A stretch of DNA of 26,733 nt, from assembly GCA_963975495.1 (NCBI GenBank), contig CAXBID010000017.1, positions 1 through 26,733 on the forward strand. Reading direction: 5' to 3'. A program made the translations under genes and the position numbers. Origin of the DNA: CAXBID01 sp963975495. GTDB taxonomy: Bacteria > Bacteroidota > Bacteroidia > Flavobacteriales > Flavobacteriaceae. Below are positions 1 to 8,514 of this stretch, in pieces; the first letter of the stretch is position 1, and the number at the start of each line of letters is the position of its first letter. The notes under the pieces were generated by a model. It made no database searches. It saw nothing but the letters and a program-made list of their open reading frames with translations, and had not been told where the DNA came from.

Positions 1-228
1 GAAGCAGAACGGTTCTTATCTGTACAAGGTTCAGATTGTGGAATAGCGAATGTAAACATTGGAACTTCCGGAGCCGAAATAGGCGGTGCTTTTGGAGGTG
101 AAAAAGATACAGGTGGTGGTCGTGAATCAGGTTCTGATGCTTGGAAAGTTTATATGCGCCGACAAACAAATACGATTAATTATACTACTGAGTTGCCTTT
201 GGCACAGGGGATAAAGTTTGATCTTTAA
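1..228 (+). CDS. ALDH7-type aldehyde dehydrogenase, C-terminal end (partial)
   Basis: Only the last 75 codons are present, read in frame from base 1 to the TAA at 226-228. The translation contains the features of the extreme C-terminus of ALDH7 (antiquitin / L-aminoadipate-semialdehyde or piperideine-6-carboxylate dehydrogenase) proteins: NVNIGTSGAEIGGAFGGEK, then GGGRESGSDAWK and YMRRQTNTINY. This family oxidises the semialdehyde formed in lysine catabolism, using NAD+. The catalytic cysteine lies upstream of the window, so activity cannot be judged. The family assignment is by recognition of the conserved C-terminus and is quite sure; the exact substrate is inferred from the family. A perfect palindrome starts 11 bases after the stop. 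Confidence 0.85.
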   Translation, partial: EAERFLSVQGSDCGIANVNIGTSGAEIGGAFGGEKDTGGGRESGSDAWKVYMRRQTNTINYTTELPLAQGIKFDL

Positions 229-238
229 GAGATATTCC

Positions 239-271
239 AGACCTGACAGGTTTTAAAAACCTGTCAGGTCT
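239..271. repeat. Perfect 33-bp palindrome, AGACCTGnnAGGT family, copy 1
   Basis: Two 16-base arms (239-254 and 256-271) are exact reverse complements around a single A. Related, less perfect copies lie at 16759-16785 and 22920-22952. All three have the core ACCTG, two variable bases, AGGTT, a short spacer and the reverse. It lies between the ALDH stop and the helicase promoter and could fold as a transcript hairpin, but no T-tract follows the stem apart from bases within it. It is best described as a dispersed palindromic repeat that may also stop transcription. Confidence 0.85.
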
Positions 272-307
272 AACTTAAAATAACTTCATATTTACCCTCC
301 ATTTTCT

Positions 308-315
308 TATATTTG
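308..315 (+). promoter_or_regulatory. Candidate Bacteroidota -7 box (TATATTTG)
   Basis: TATATTTG matches the TAnnTTTG -7 consensus of Bacteroidota promoters exactly. It ends 32 bases before the helicase ATG, which would give a leader of about 25 bases. No clear TTTG -33 element is seen at the usual spacing, so this is a single-box match. Confidence 0.45.
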
Positions 316-347
316 TTGCTAATCAGAATATGAATTAGTAAAGTCCA

Positions 348-2777
348 ATGACCACAAACCTCGAACTTGAATTAGCGCATAATTTTGTTGAAAAAACCGA
401 TAGGAATATTTTTTTAACAGGTAAAGCAGGTACAGGTAAAACCACTTTTTTACATGATTTAGTTGCCAAGTCATTTAAACGGTTAATTGTGGTAGCACCT
501 ACTGGTGTTGCTGCCATTAATGCAAAGGGGGTTACTATCCATTCGTTTTTTCAGATGCCTTTTGGACCTATTTTACCTGATGATTCCCAAACTCAAAATA
601 CCGATTCTAGGTTTCAGAGAAAATTCAATAAAACTAAAATAGATATCATCAAATCTTTAGACTTATTGATTATTGATGAAATTAGTATGGTACGAGCCGA
701 TTTGTTGGATGGTATCGACCAAGTACTTCGACGGTATAAAAACAGAAACAAGGTTTTTGGTGGTGTTCAAGTGCTGATGATTGGCGATTTGCAACAGCTT
801 TCGCCAGTGGTTAAAGACAATGAATGGGCTTTGTTAAAACCCTATTACAATACACCCTATTTTTTTAGCAGTAAAGTATTTCAAAGTTGCAATGCCATTA
901 GTATTGAGCTTAAACATATTTATAGGCAAGACAATGAAGCGTTCATTCAAATTTTGAATGAAATTAGAAATAATCAGCTTACAAGTCAGTCAGCCGAAGC
1001 TTTAAACAAGCAATATTTACCCAAATTTATCCCCAAAAAGGAAGATGGTTTTATAACCTTAACAACGCATAATAATAGAGCCCATGCTATGAATACGTTG
1101 GAGTTGGATAAACTGAAGAGCAAAAGTTTTTTCTATACTGCTGAGGTAGAGGGTAAATTTCCCGAATATGCGTATCCAACACATGAAAATCTTGAGTTGA
1201 AAAAAGGCGCTCAGGTGATGTTTGTAAAAAATGACAGCGCAATTGAAAAACGTTATTTTAATGGAAAAATAGGAGAAATAATCTATTTGGATAAAAGTGA
1301 AATTGTTGTAAGATGTAAAGGCGATGATGAAGATATTGTAGTAACCCCCGAAATTTGGGAAAATATAAACTATTCAATAAACGCAGAAACCAAAGAAATT
1401 TCAGAGCATGTTGCTGGTTCTTTTTCGCAAATACCACTTCGATTAGCTTGGGCAATAACCATTCATAAAAGTCAGGGTTTAACTTTTGAAAAAGCCATTA
1501 TTGATGCGCAAGCATCTTTTGCACATGGGCAAACGTATGTGGCTTTAAGCCGGTGTAGAACACTTGAAGGTATTGTATTGAAAAGCCCTATATATGAAAA
1601 CAATATTATTAACGATACGCGGGTTACTTCATTTAATAAAAAGGTAGAAGATAATTTACCAGACACAACTATTTTAAACGAATCCCAGAAAAATTATCAG
1701 CTAAATCTTATCGATGAGCTGTTCAATTATTATGCTTTTTTATACCCTATTAACCGTTTAATAGACGTTTTTTATAAAAACGAATCAAGCATAAAAGGAA
1801 ATATATTAGTGCCTTTAAATACAATAAAAGAAGAGGGTGTTACTAAATTATTAAAAGTAAAAACCAGTTTTATAGCACAGTTAAAAAATTTAAGTGCAGA
1901 TGTTGTTTTATTGGAAAAAGATGAAGCTATCCAAGATCGCATTAAAAAAGCCCTAGCTTATTTTTTGAAGCATACAGAAGATTTTATTAAAGTGCCTTTA
2001 GAAACACTTACTTACGCCACAGAAAACAAGGACGTCAATAAAGACATTAAAAGGCAATTAGACGCCATTGAAGAAAAGCTTTCCCAAAAACTATATTGTT
2101 TAAATGGTTTAAAAGAACAGTATTCCGCCGCAAAATATATGGAACTTCGAGCAAAAGCGGCCTTACAAAAAACAAAAACCACTGCTGTTAAAAAAGATTA
2201 TAAAGATACTACCGAGCATCCTATATTATTTACAAAACTAAGAGAATTACGTGCTTTTAGAGCTGATGTAGAAGATGTGCCGCATTTTCAAATTTTTACC
2301 CAAAAGTCATTGTACGAAATGTGTGAAACACTACCAGTTACCACAAAACAACTTCTAAAAGTTAATGGCATGGGTAAAGTGCGAGTAAAAAAATATGGTG
2401 AAGATATTCTAGATATCATCAAAGAATATACAGGTAAAAACGCTATTGAATTAAAAGATAATAGATTTGAAAACTCAAAATTTGCAAAAGGAGGCACTAA
2501 AGACGTTTCGCTAAAATTATTCAAAAGCGGACTCTCCATTTCTGAAATTGCTAAAGAAAGAGGTTTTGTAAGCACTACTATTGAAGGCCATTTAGCGCAT
2601 TTTATTCCAACGGGCGAAGTGAAAATAACCGATATCATACCCGAGGAAAAATACTTGGCCTTGAAAAAAATCATGAAATCAACACCCTTTGAAAACTTAA
2701 CCGACCTTAAGAATCAAATTGATGACAAATTCACTTATAATGAAATGCGACTAGTTGCTAAAGAATTAGAATCTTAA
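348..2777 (+). CDS. PIF1/RecD-like SF1 helicase with HRDC and HTH C-terminal domains
   Basis: An 809-residue superfamily 1B DNA helicase, expected to use ATP to unwind DNA or resolve structured DNA in the cytoplasm. The Walker A motif GKAGTGKTT is at residues 25-33, followed by the PIF1-type motif APTGVAA and HSFF. Walker B (IIDEIS) is near residue 107, motif III GDLQQLSPV near 146, an IYRQ element after that, the UvrD_C_2-like IHKSQG near 371 and VALSRC near 397. The region from about 430 to 620 is helical and not recognised. Residues of about 623-695 look like an HRDC domain (LRELRAFRAD, then LLKVNGMGKVRVKKYG), and about 720-805 like the HTH_40 domain found at the end of RecQ-type proteins. 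The ATG at 348 fits the promoter at 308. The gene stands alone. The helicase call is firm; the cellular substrate is unknown. Confidence 0.9.
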   Translation: MTTNLELELAHNFVEKTDRNIFLTGKAGTGKTTFLHDLVAKSFKRLIVVAPTGVAAINAKGVTIHSFFQMPFGPILPDDSQTQNTDSRFQRKFNKTKIDIIKSLDLLIIDEISMVRADLLDGIDQVLRRYKNRNKVFGGVQVLMIGDLQQLSPVVKDNEWALLKPYYNTPYFFSSKVFQSCNAISIELKHIYRQDNEAFIQILNEIRNNQLTSQSAEALNKQYLPKFIPKKEDGFITLTTHNNRAHAMNTLELDKLKSKSFFYTAEVEGKFPEYAYPTHENLELKKGAQVMFVKNDSAIEKRYFNGKIGEIIYLDKSEIVVRCKGDDEDIVVTPEIWENINYSINAETKEISEHVAGSFSQIPLRLAWAITIHKSQGLTFEKAIIDAQASFAHGQTYVALSRCRTLEGIVLKSPIYENNIINDTRVTSFNKKVEDNLPDTTILNESQKNYQLNLIDELFNYYAFLYPINRLIDVFYKNESSIKGNILVPLNTIKEEGVTKLLKVKTSFIAQLKNLSADVVLLEKDEAIQDRIKKALAYFLKHTEDFIKVPLETLTYATENKDVNKDIKRQLDAIEEKLSQKLYCLNGLKEQYSAAKYMELRAKAALQKTKTTAVKKDYKDTTEHPILFTKLRELRAFRADVEDVPHFQIFTQKSLYEMCETLPVTTKQLLKVNGMGKVRVKKYGEDILDIIKEYTGKNAIELKDNRFENSKFAKGGTKDVSLKLFKSGLSISEIAKERGFVSTTIEGHLAHFIPTGEVKITDIIPEEKYLALKKIMKSTPFENLTDLKNQIDDKFTYNEMRLVAKELES

Positions 2778-2872
2778 ATATCGGGACTTCTTTTTTTGTA
2801 TCTTCAAACTACAATTAAACCTTTTTAAACAATTAAAGTCTAAAGGGTTATAAAACTATTTAGTGCTTTCTT

Positions 2873-4252
2873 ATGAAACTCAAACATATTCAGCATTTAT
2901 ATTGGCGGGCGGGTTTTGGAATTTTGCCAAATCAATTACATGCGCTATCAAAAAAGAATAAAAACGAGGTTATTGATAATTTATTTAGAGCTTCAAAAAA
3001 ATTCACACCTTTAAAAGTAGATACTTCTGAGATTGAAAATATATTAAACGGGCAAACCAAAATGGCTTCGGTTAACCGAAAAAAGATTCAAGAGTTAAGT
3101 CGAGAAAAAGGTATTGATTTAAATATTGCTTGGATTGATCGATTAACAAATCCCGAAGAACTTCTAAGAGAAAAAATGACGCTTTTTTGGGCAAATGTTT
3201 TTGTTTGTGAAGATAATAATGTGGTTTATATTCAACAGTTTAACAATACATTACGCAAGCACGCTTTGGGTAATTTTAAAGATTTTGTAAATGCCGTTTC
3301 AAAAGAAGCAGCCATGACCAAATATTTAAATACCAAGCAAAACCGAAAGCAAAAACCCAATGAAAATTTTGCTCGGGAGCTTATGGAACTGTTCACTTTA
3401 GGGGAAGGACATTACACTGAAAACGATATTAAAGAAAGTGCCAGAGCCTTTACGGGTTATAGCCATAACTTAAAAGGCGAATTTGTATTAAGACGTTTTC
3501 AGCACGATAATACCAATAAAACTTTTTTTGGTAAAACGGGTAATTTTAATGGCGAAGATATTATTGATCTTATATTGGATGAAAAACAATGCGCTAAGTT
3601 TATTTGCGAAAAAGTGTACCGTTATTTTGTAAATTATACATTGAACGAAAGCCATGTTAATGCCATGGTTACTGTGTTTTATAATGATTACAATATCGAG
3701 AAATTAATGCACTTTGTTTTTAGTTCAGATTGGTTTTATAACCAAGAAAATATTGGTACGAAAATAAAATCGCCCATTGAGTTTTTGGTTGGTTTAAAAC
3801 AAGTGGTTCCAGTTCAGTTTAATAACACCAAACAACTTTTATATATTCAAAAACAACTGGGGCAAATTTTATTAAATCCGCCAAATGTTGCTGGTTGGAA
3901 AGGCGGGAAAAGCTGGATAGATAGTAACACGATTGTACTTCGTTTAAAACTACCTTCAATTTTACTAAATGATGCCTATATCTCAAAAGCGGAAATGGGT
4001 GAAACGGATACTATGATGGCTGTTAAAAAATCAGCGTATAAAAAAACCTATGGTAAAAGGTTTAAAACGGAACGTAACTGGAAAGCCTTCAATAAAAATT
4101 TTGCAAAGGTTGATTTAAACGATTTGCAAGATTATATGTTGTTAGGTGATTTAAACCCAGAAACTCGTGAATTTTTAGACGATTTAGAAAAAGTGTCTAA
4201 ACAGGAATATTGCATTCAACTTATGTCGTTACCCGAATATCAAATGTGTTAA
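2873..4252 (+). CDS. DUF1800 family protein
   Basis: A 459-residue protein of the DUF1800 family, recognised by the N-terminal HLYWRAGFG element, a LREKMTLFWANVF stretch near residue 100, and the family-defining FARELMELFTLGEGHY followed by SARAFTGY near residues 167-195. A later LNPPNVAGWKGGKSW block (about 335-350) is also typical. The biochemical function of the family is unknown. It almost always lies next to a DUF1501 gene, as here, where only two bases separate its stop from the ATG at 4255. No clear signal peptide is seen on this protein. The 95-base gap upstream contains a T-rich tract but no convincing promoter match. Confidence 0.9.
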   Translation: MKLKHIQHLYWRAGFGILPNQLHALSKKNKNEVIDNLFRASKKFTPLKVDTSEIENILNGQTKMASVNRKKIQELSREKGIDLNIAWIDRLTNPEELLREKMTLFWANVFVCEDNNVVYIQQFNNTLRKHALGNFKDFVNAVSKEAAMTKYLNTKQNRKQKPNENFARELMELFTLGEGHYTENDIKESARAFTGYSHNLKGEFVLRRFQHDNTNKTFFGKTGNFNGEDIIDLILDEKQCAKFICEKVYRYFVNYTLNESHVNAMVTVFYNDYNIEKLMHFVFSSDWFYNQENIGTKIKSPIEFLVGLKQVVPVQFNNTKQLLYIQKQLGQILLNPPNVAGWKGGKSWIDSNTIVLRLKLPSILLNDAYISKAEMGETDTMMAVKKSAYKKTYGKRFKTERNWKAFNKNFAKVDLNDLQDYMLLGDLNPETREFLDDLEKVSKQEYCIQLMSLPEYQMC

Positions 4253-4254
4253 TT

Positions 4255-5445
4255 ATGGACAGAAGAAAATTTTTAAAACAGTCATCCTTAGTGAGTAGTT
4301 TGTTTTTTGTTCCAAGTTTTGTAAAAGCTTTTGAGGAAGTGGCAAGCAATAGTTTGGGTTATAAGCGTTTGGTAATTATTCAATTATCAGGCGGAAACGA
4401 TGGCCTAAATACCGTGATTCCTTTCAGGAATGATTTATATTATAAAGAACGCCCTACTCTGGGAATACCAAATAATGATGTAATTAAACTAAATGATGAA
4501 TTGGGGTTGCATAGTAGTTTAACACCCTTAAAACGATTGTATGATAATGGGTATTTAACCATACTTAATAATGTGGGTTATCCAAATCCTGTGCGTTCAC
4601 ATTTTAGATCGATGGATATTTGGCAAACTGCCACAGATTCTGACAAGTTCTCTCAAACAGGTTGGTTGGGGCGTTATTTAGATAATTATGGAAAACAACC
4701 GTATTCAGCTATTGAAATTGATGATAGTTTATCATTGGTTTTAAAGGGTAAAAACAGGAATGGTATAGCAACTCAAAACCCCAAAGCATTGTTCAATTTG
4801 TCTCGAGACCCTTATTTTAAAAATTTAAGTAAACATCAAAATGATGCGCATTTAAGTGAGCACAATTTGGGCTATTTATACAAAACCATGATTGCCGCAC
4901 AATCATCTGCAAAATATATTTACGAGACCAGTAAAACCGTTTCTGCAAAAAAGGAATATCCTAATAACAAGTTTGGCAAACAATTAAAAACCACGGCACA
5001 GTTTATTAATTCCGGGCTAGAAACAAAAGTGTTTTATACCGCTTTGGGCGGGTTTGATACACACGTTAATCAACTGAACACTCAAAAACGACTGTTAAAA
5101 ATGTATGCTGAAAGTATGGAAACTTTTGTTGAAGATTTAAAAGCAAACAACACATTTAAAGACACGCTTATTTTAACCTTTTCGGAATTTGGACGTCGTG
5201 TAAAACAAAATGCCAATGTGGGTACCGACCATGGTACTGCCAACAATGTGTTTATTATTGCCGATAAACTTAAAAAACAAGGTATTTACAATAGTTTTCC
5301 TAATTTGAGTGACTTAGATGATAATGGCGATTTAAAATTTGAAATAGATTTTAGAACTATTTATGCCACAGTTTTAAATAAATGGTTGGAAGTAAGTGAT
5401 GAAAAAGTGCTGAATAAATCATTTAAGCAATTAGATTTTATTTAA
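4255..5445 (+). CDS. DUF1501 family protein, exported (Tat-like signal)
   Basis: A 396-residue DUF1501 protein, a family with a sulfatase/alkaline-phosphatase-like fold but no established reaction. The start at 4255 is preferred over an in-frame ATG at 4210, because 4210 lies inside the DUF1800 gene and 4255 gives MDRRKFLKQSSLVSSLFF, a twin-arginine-like signal. Family motifs are LSGGNDGLNTVIPF near residue 46, RSHFRSMDIWQT near 115, GGFDTH near 265, and LTFSEFGRRVKQN followed by GTDHGTANN near 308-330. It is tightly coupled to the DUF1800 gene (two-base gap), so the pair should be co-expressed and probably act together at or beyond the inner membrane. Role otherwise unknown. Confidence 0.9.
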   Translation: MDRRKFLKQSSLVSSLFFVPSFVKAFEEVASNSLGYKRLVIIQLSGGNDGLNTVIPFRNDLYYKERPTLGIPNNDVIKLNDELGLHSSLTPLKRLYDNGYLTILNNVGYPNPVRSHFRSMDIWQTATDSDKFSQTGWLGRYLDNYGKQPYSAIEIDDSLSLVLKGKNRNGIATQNPKALFNLSRDPYFKNLSKHQNDAHLSEHNLGYLYKTMIAAQSSAKYIYETSKTVSAKKEYPNNKFGKQLKTTAQFINSGLETKVFYTALGGFDTHVNQLNTQKRLLKMYAESMETFVEDLKANNTFKDTLILTFSEFGRRVKQNANVGTDHGTANNVFIIADKLKKQGIYNSFPNLSDLDDNGDLKFEIDFRTIYATVLNKWLEVSDEKVLNKSFKQLDFI

Positions 5446-5480
5446 TGTATTTTTAATCTCTCCTTAGGAGAGACCATAAA

Positions 5481-5525
5481 AAAACCTTGCCTCAATGCCG
5501 AACTATTCGGGAGAAACAAGGTTTA
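5481..5525 (-). terminator. Intrinsic terminator of the minus-strand AlbA_2 gene
   Basis: Read on the minus strand, AAACCTTG (from 5524 to 5517) pairs with CAAGGTTT (5489-5482) and is followed directly by a run of T. The loop holds a second small pairing (CCCGAATAGTTCGG region). It stands 97 bases past the stop of the minus-strand gene. On the plus strand, after the DUF1501 gene, the same hairpin has no good T-tract, so it serves mainly the minus strand. Confidence 0.65.
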
Positions 5526-5621
5526 TATCTTAAAAAAGATTAATAGCACGGCAAAACTAATGTTTTTTTTAATTCCTTTTTGCTTTTAACGTTATGTTAA
5601 GGTTAAATTTATTAACAAATG

Positions 5622-6755
5622 CTAATTATATTTTACCTTCCGTAATATCCTTAAAGATTCTTTATGTAAGCTATAAATGTCTTCGCTGTATTTTTTTAAA
5701 TAGGGTTTTGCTTCATTAAGTTTATCAATAGCTTCGTGAAATAAATTAAGATAGCAAATTAAATAGGTAGCAGGTAAATTTCTCAAATCTACTTCTTCTC
5801 TTTTTGTAAAAGAAAGCCCTTTTTTCAGCTTTTCTAAAAGTGCATTATTTGCGTTATATATATGATGAAGTATTTTTTTATCGTATTGTGGCGCTTCAAA
5901 TAAAAGGGTGGTTTCAATATTATAATTGGCATTGTTTTCAAACTTTATAATGGTTTCTTCTAATGGGTAATATGTGTTTGAATTCTGAAATCCTAAACTT
6001 ACATACTCAATAATGTTGAAACTATCATCATCAAGTGAAATAGAAACCTCGTCCAAAGCCGAAAAGAATAAACGCACTTGTTCGTTTATAAGCTCAATAT
6101 CAACTCTAGAAAAAAATACTTCGTTTTTAACTACTTTTTTTTGGCCCGCCCAACAAACCACAAAATACTCTTTAAAAACTTTGTATTGTGCGTTATAGTC
6201 TTTACGCTTATTCATAAAATCGAAAACACCATTTAGGGTATGTTCAATATTATTTTGTGCGTTTTTTTCAATAGCATCAACAATTTTAGAGTTGATATCC
6301 TTAATTTTAATATCGAATACTTTTGGCATACTCATACTGCCATCTCTAAAAAAGACAGACCCTCCATAGTATTTCCAAATGTTTTTGCGCAGAGATGTTA
6401 AGCTATCAATAGGCCGTATGGTAACTAAGCCAACAACTTTATCATCTGGTAAATGCGGAAACGGAATATTTTCATATTGAACAATGGGTGGATTGCTTAA
6501 ATAAGCGTTGATAAGGTTTTGAATTTTACTGTCATCAAAAAAATCGACCCCAACAATATTATTATCTTCATCTTCAACGCCAATAACGATATAGGAATTG
6601 TTTTTTGGGTTGCTGTTTGATAAGGCACAAATATGTTTTAAAAACTTAGCTTTTCCTTCCTTATGGCTAATATCAATTTTTCGCTTTTTATCATAAAAAC
6701 TGTTCTCATCGTTATGAGCTAAAAGGTGTTTTATAAGTAGGCGTTTGTTAATCAT
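5622..6755 (-). CDS. AlbA_2 / Schlafen-like domain protein
   Basis: A protein of 377 residues whose N-terminal half (about residues 20-150) looks like the AlbA_2 (Schlafen AlbA-type, 'putative DNA-binding') domain: EGKAKFLKHICALSNS, then YIVIGVEDEDNNIVGVD, and later KVVGLVTIRP and GGSVFFRDGSM. The C-terminal half is not recognised. AlbA_2 proteins bind nucleic acid, or act as nucleases in some members, but no activity can be assigned here. I chose the ATG at 6755 rather than the one at 6764, because the earlier ATG lies within a palindromic repeat (6763-6782) that appears to have inserted at the 5' end. It is followed by a terminator at 5481-5525. Confidence 0.7.
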   Translation of the reverse strand: MINKRLLIKHLLAHNDENSFYDKKRKIDISHKEGKAKFLKHICALSNSNPKNNSYIVIGVEDEDNNIVGVDFFDDSKIQNLINAYLSNPPIVQYENIPFPHLPDDKVVGLVTIRPIDSLTSLRKNIWKYYGGSVFFRDGSMSMPKVFDIKIKDINSKIVDAIEKNAQNNIEHTLNGVFDFMNKRKDYNAQYKVFKEYFVVCWAGQKKVVKNEVFFSRVDIELINEQVRLFFSALDEVSISLDDDSFNIIEYVSLGFQNSNTYYPLEETIIKFENNANYNIETTLLFEAPQYDKKILHHIYNANNALLEKLKKGLSFTKREEVDLRNLPATYLICYLNLFHEAIDKLNEAKPYLKKYSEDIYSLHKESLRILRKVKYN

Positions 6756-6762
6756 TTTTGTC

Positions 6763-6782
6763 ATTCCCGCAAAGGCGGGAAT
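6763..6782. repeat. Palindromic repeat ATTCCCGC-AAAG-GCGGGAAT
   Basis: Two perfect 8-base arms (6763-6770 and 6775-6782) surround AAAG. It lies in the 37-base gap between the AlbA_2 gene and the glycosidase gene and overlaps the first possible start codon of the former. GC content is far above the surroundings. Short hairpins with this sequence are familiar as dispersed repeats in bacterial genomes; only one copy is in this window. Confidence 0.7.
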
Positions 6783-6792
6783 CTTATTGTTT

Positions 6793-7524
6793 TTAGTTCA
6801 AATCTTCAATTTCAGCAATTATTACTCCAAAATTCCCATCAATTTGCTCCCAGTTTTTCGAGGGTAAATAAGTTTTTGATACAAACCCATCAAGATATAA
6901 AGCATGTTCACATCCTTTGTTTTTGAAAAATGAAGCAAAATCGTAAAAATTTATTTTTTCTTTTGACATAGCAAAAAGTAGGTTTCCGTTTGGAAGAATA
7001 CCAACGCCATTTCTAATATTAATATTTTTTGAACCATAATTAAACTTTGAGTGGATTTTACCATCAATTAGTAGCATTGGCCCTGATTGAGTAGCATATT
7101 TAATAGATTTACTATGCACGAAACTTTTGGTAATACAAATATTTGGAATTCCTTTGTCTGATAAATAAAAAACACCATTAGGTTGAAGATAGAAGTTTCC
7201 AGAACTCTTTTTAATAGTATCTAAATCTTTTAAAAGTTTTCCATTTTCTATATAAAGACCTTGAGGAAGAAGAGCTTTATTGTACATCCCACCATTAGTA
7301 GCAAAAACTAATTTTTTTTTATTATTTTCTAATTTAGCTTTGAGGTTTTGAAAGTTTAAGTAATTATTCCCGTTATCATCTTTCCAGTAAAAGTTTAATT
7401 CTTGCTTTTCAGAATCAATAGTATAACTCAAAATATTAATTTCATTTTGTGAACTTTTGTATGAAAACAAACTAAAAGAGAAAAGCAGAACAATTAAAAA
7501 AATATAAAAGGCAAACTTTTTCAT
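6793..7524 (-). CDS. Phosphodiester glycosidase family protein (DUF2233/NAGPA), exported
   Basis: A 243-residue protein with an N-terminal hydrophobic segment (about residues 4-21) that can serve as signal peptide or anchor. The body carries the NAGPA/DUF2233 motifs in order: TNGGMYN at 76-82, QGLYIENG at 88-95, NGVF near 116, QSGPMLLIDGK at 146-156, RNGVG at 171-175 and LYLDG at 209-213. Members of this family cleave phosphodiester-linked sugars, as in uncovering mannose 6-phosphate or acting on wall or exopolysaccharide; the substrate here is unknown. The start codon abuts the stop of the upstream SDR gene with no gap, so the two are probably translated from one message. Confidence 0.88.
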   Translation of the reverse strand: MKKFAFYIFLIVLLFSFSLFSYKSSQNEINILSYTIDSEKQELNFYWKDDNGNNYLNFQNLKAKLENNKKKLVFATNGGMYNKALLPQGLYIENGKLLKDLDTIKKSSGNFYLQPNGVFYLSDKGIPNICITKSFVHSKSIKYATQSGPMLLIDGKIHSKFNYGSKNINIRNGVGILPNGNLLFAMSKEKINFYDFASFFKNKGCEHALYLDGFVSKTYLPSKNWEQIDGNFGVIIAEIEDLN

Positions 7525-8277
7525 TTAAATTTCTTTTTTAACAATTGTCGAACTAGCCTGCGCCGTACAAAACATTAAAACATCAGCAATATTTACATGT
7601 TCTGGTCTGGAAACCACAAAATAAATAACTTCGGCAACATCTTTGGCTTGCAATGCTTTAAAGCCTTTATAAACAGTATCTGCAATGGGGTCGCCTTTAA
7701 AACGTACTTGGGAAAATTCGGTTTCAACCAACCCAGGATTTATGGCGCCTACTTTAATTCCGTAAGGATTTAAATCAATCCGCATACCTTCAGTAATTGC
7801 TAAAACCGCATGTTTACTTCCGCAATACACATTACCTTTTGGATACACTTCCTTTCCTGCCGACGAGCCAATATTGATGATATGTCCCGATTGGCGTTCG
7901 GTCATTTGTGGTGTAATAGCTTTACTAACGTATAAAAGTCCTTTAACATTAATATCCAACATGGCATCCCAATCGTCAGTACTTCCTTCATTTATAGGGT
8001 CTAAACCATGGGCATTTCCTGCATTGTTTATTAAAATATCAATAGTTTTAAAATTATCGGGCAACGAATTAATAGCATCAAAAACATCCTGTGTATTGCG
8101 CACATCAAAATTTAAAATATGAACATCGGTCAACTTTTCTAAAGTTTTTTGTATGGTTTTTAAACGCTCCAATCGTCTTCCACAAAGAATTAATTTAATA
8201 CCATGTTTTGCAAACTCGTAGGCTGTGGCTTCGCCAATACCGCTTGTGGCTCCTGTAATTAGGGCTGTTTTTGTCAT
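7525..8277 (-). CDS. SDR family NAD(P)-dependent oxidoreductase (YdfG-like)
   Basis: A 250-residue classical short-chain dehydrogenase. The nucleotide-binding TGATSGIG is at residues 8-15, GRRLERL at 33-39 (arginines favouring NADP+), NNAG at 84-87, the catalytic serine at 138/139 and the YCGSK active-site motif at 151-155. INPGLVETEF near 184 is also typical. The closest general type is the YdfG 3-hydroxy acid / serine dehydrogenase group, but substrate cannot be read from sequence. It is the first gene of the minus-strand pair with the glycosidase. The 237-base gap to the divergent DUF4382 gene should hold promoters for both, but I see no strong -33/-7 pair there. Confidence 0.92.
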   Translation of the reverse strand: MTKTALITGATSGIGEATAYEFAKHGIKLILCGRRLERLKTIQKTLEKLTDVHILNFDVRNTQDVFDAINSLPDNFKTIDILINNAGNAHGLDPINEGSTDDWDAMLDINVKGLLYVSKAITPQMTERQSGHIINIGSSAGKEVYPKGNVYCGSKHAVLAITEGMRIDLNPYGIKVGAINPGLVETEFSQVRFKGDPIADTVYKGFKALQAKDVAEVIYFVVSRPEHVNIADVLMFCTAQASSTIVKKEI

Positions 8278-8514
8278 TATTATTAAATATTTAAATTAAT
8301 AGCACATCTTGTACATGTATTTTTGCTATTCACGTATAAAAATACTTAAAACTAGTTTAAAATTGTATTATTGAAAATGAATTATATGAAGTATTGATTA
8401 TAAGTTCGTTAAGAAAACAATAATCTCTCTTTTAAAGTAAAAGTGATTTATATAATCTAAAACCTAACTGCTTCACGTATATAATTTATATAAACTTTAA
8501 AAAAGAATCGTACT

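Noticed and set aside
2288..2674. A 128-codon minus-strand open frame in the helicase gene
   Set aside because: It lies wholly inside the helicase HRDC/HTH code and has no recognisable features.
5622..8277. The AlbA_2 protein, glycosidase and dehydrogenase considered as a defence island
   Set aside because: The glycosidase and dehydrogenase are ordinary metabolic or envelope genes, and a lone AlbA_2 protein without an effector partner does not support a defence system.
8278..8514. TATTTTTG at 8318-8325 as a promoter of the DUF4382 gene
   Set aside because: It fits the -7 box by sequence, but lies almost 190 bases before the start and has no -33 element; in AT-rich DNA such a match is expected by chance.
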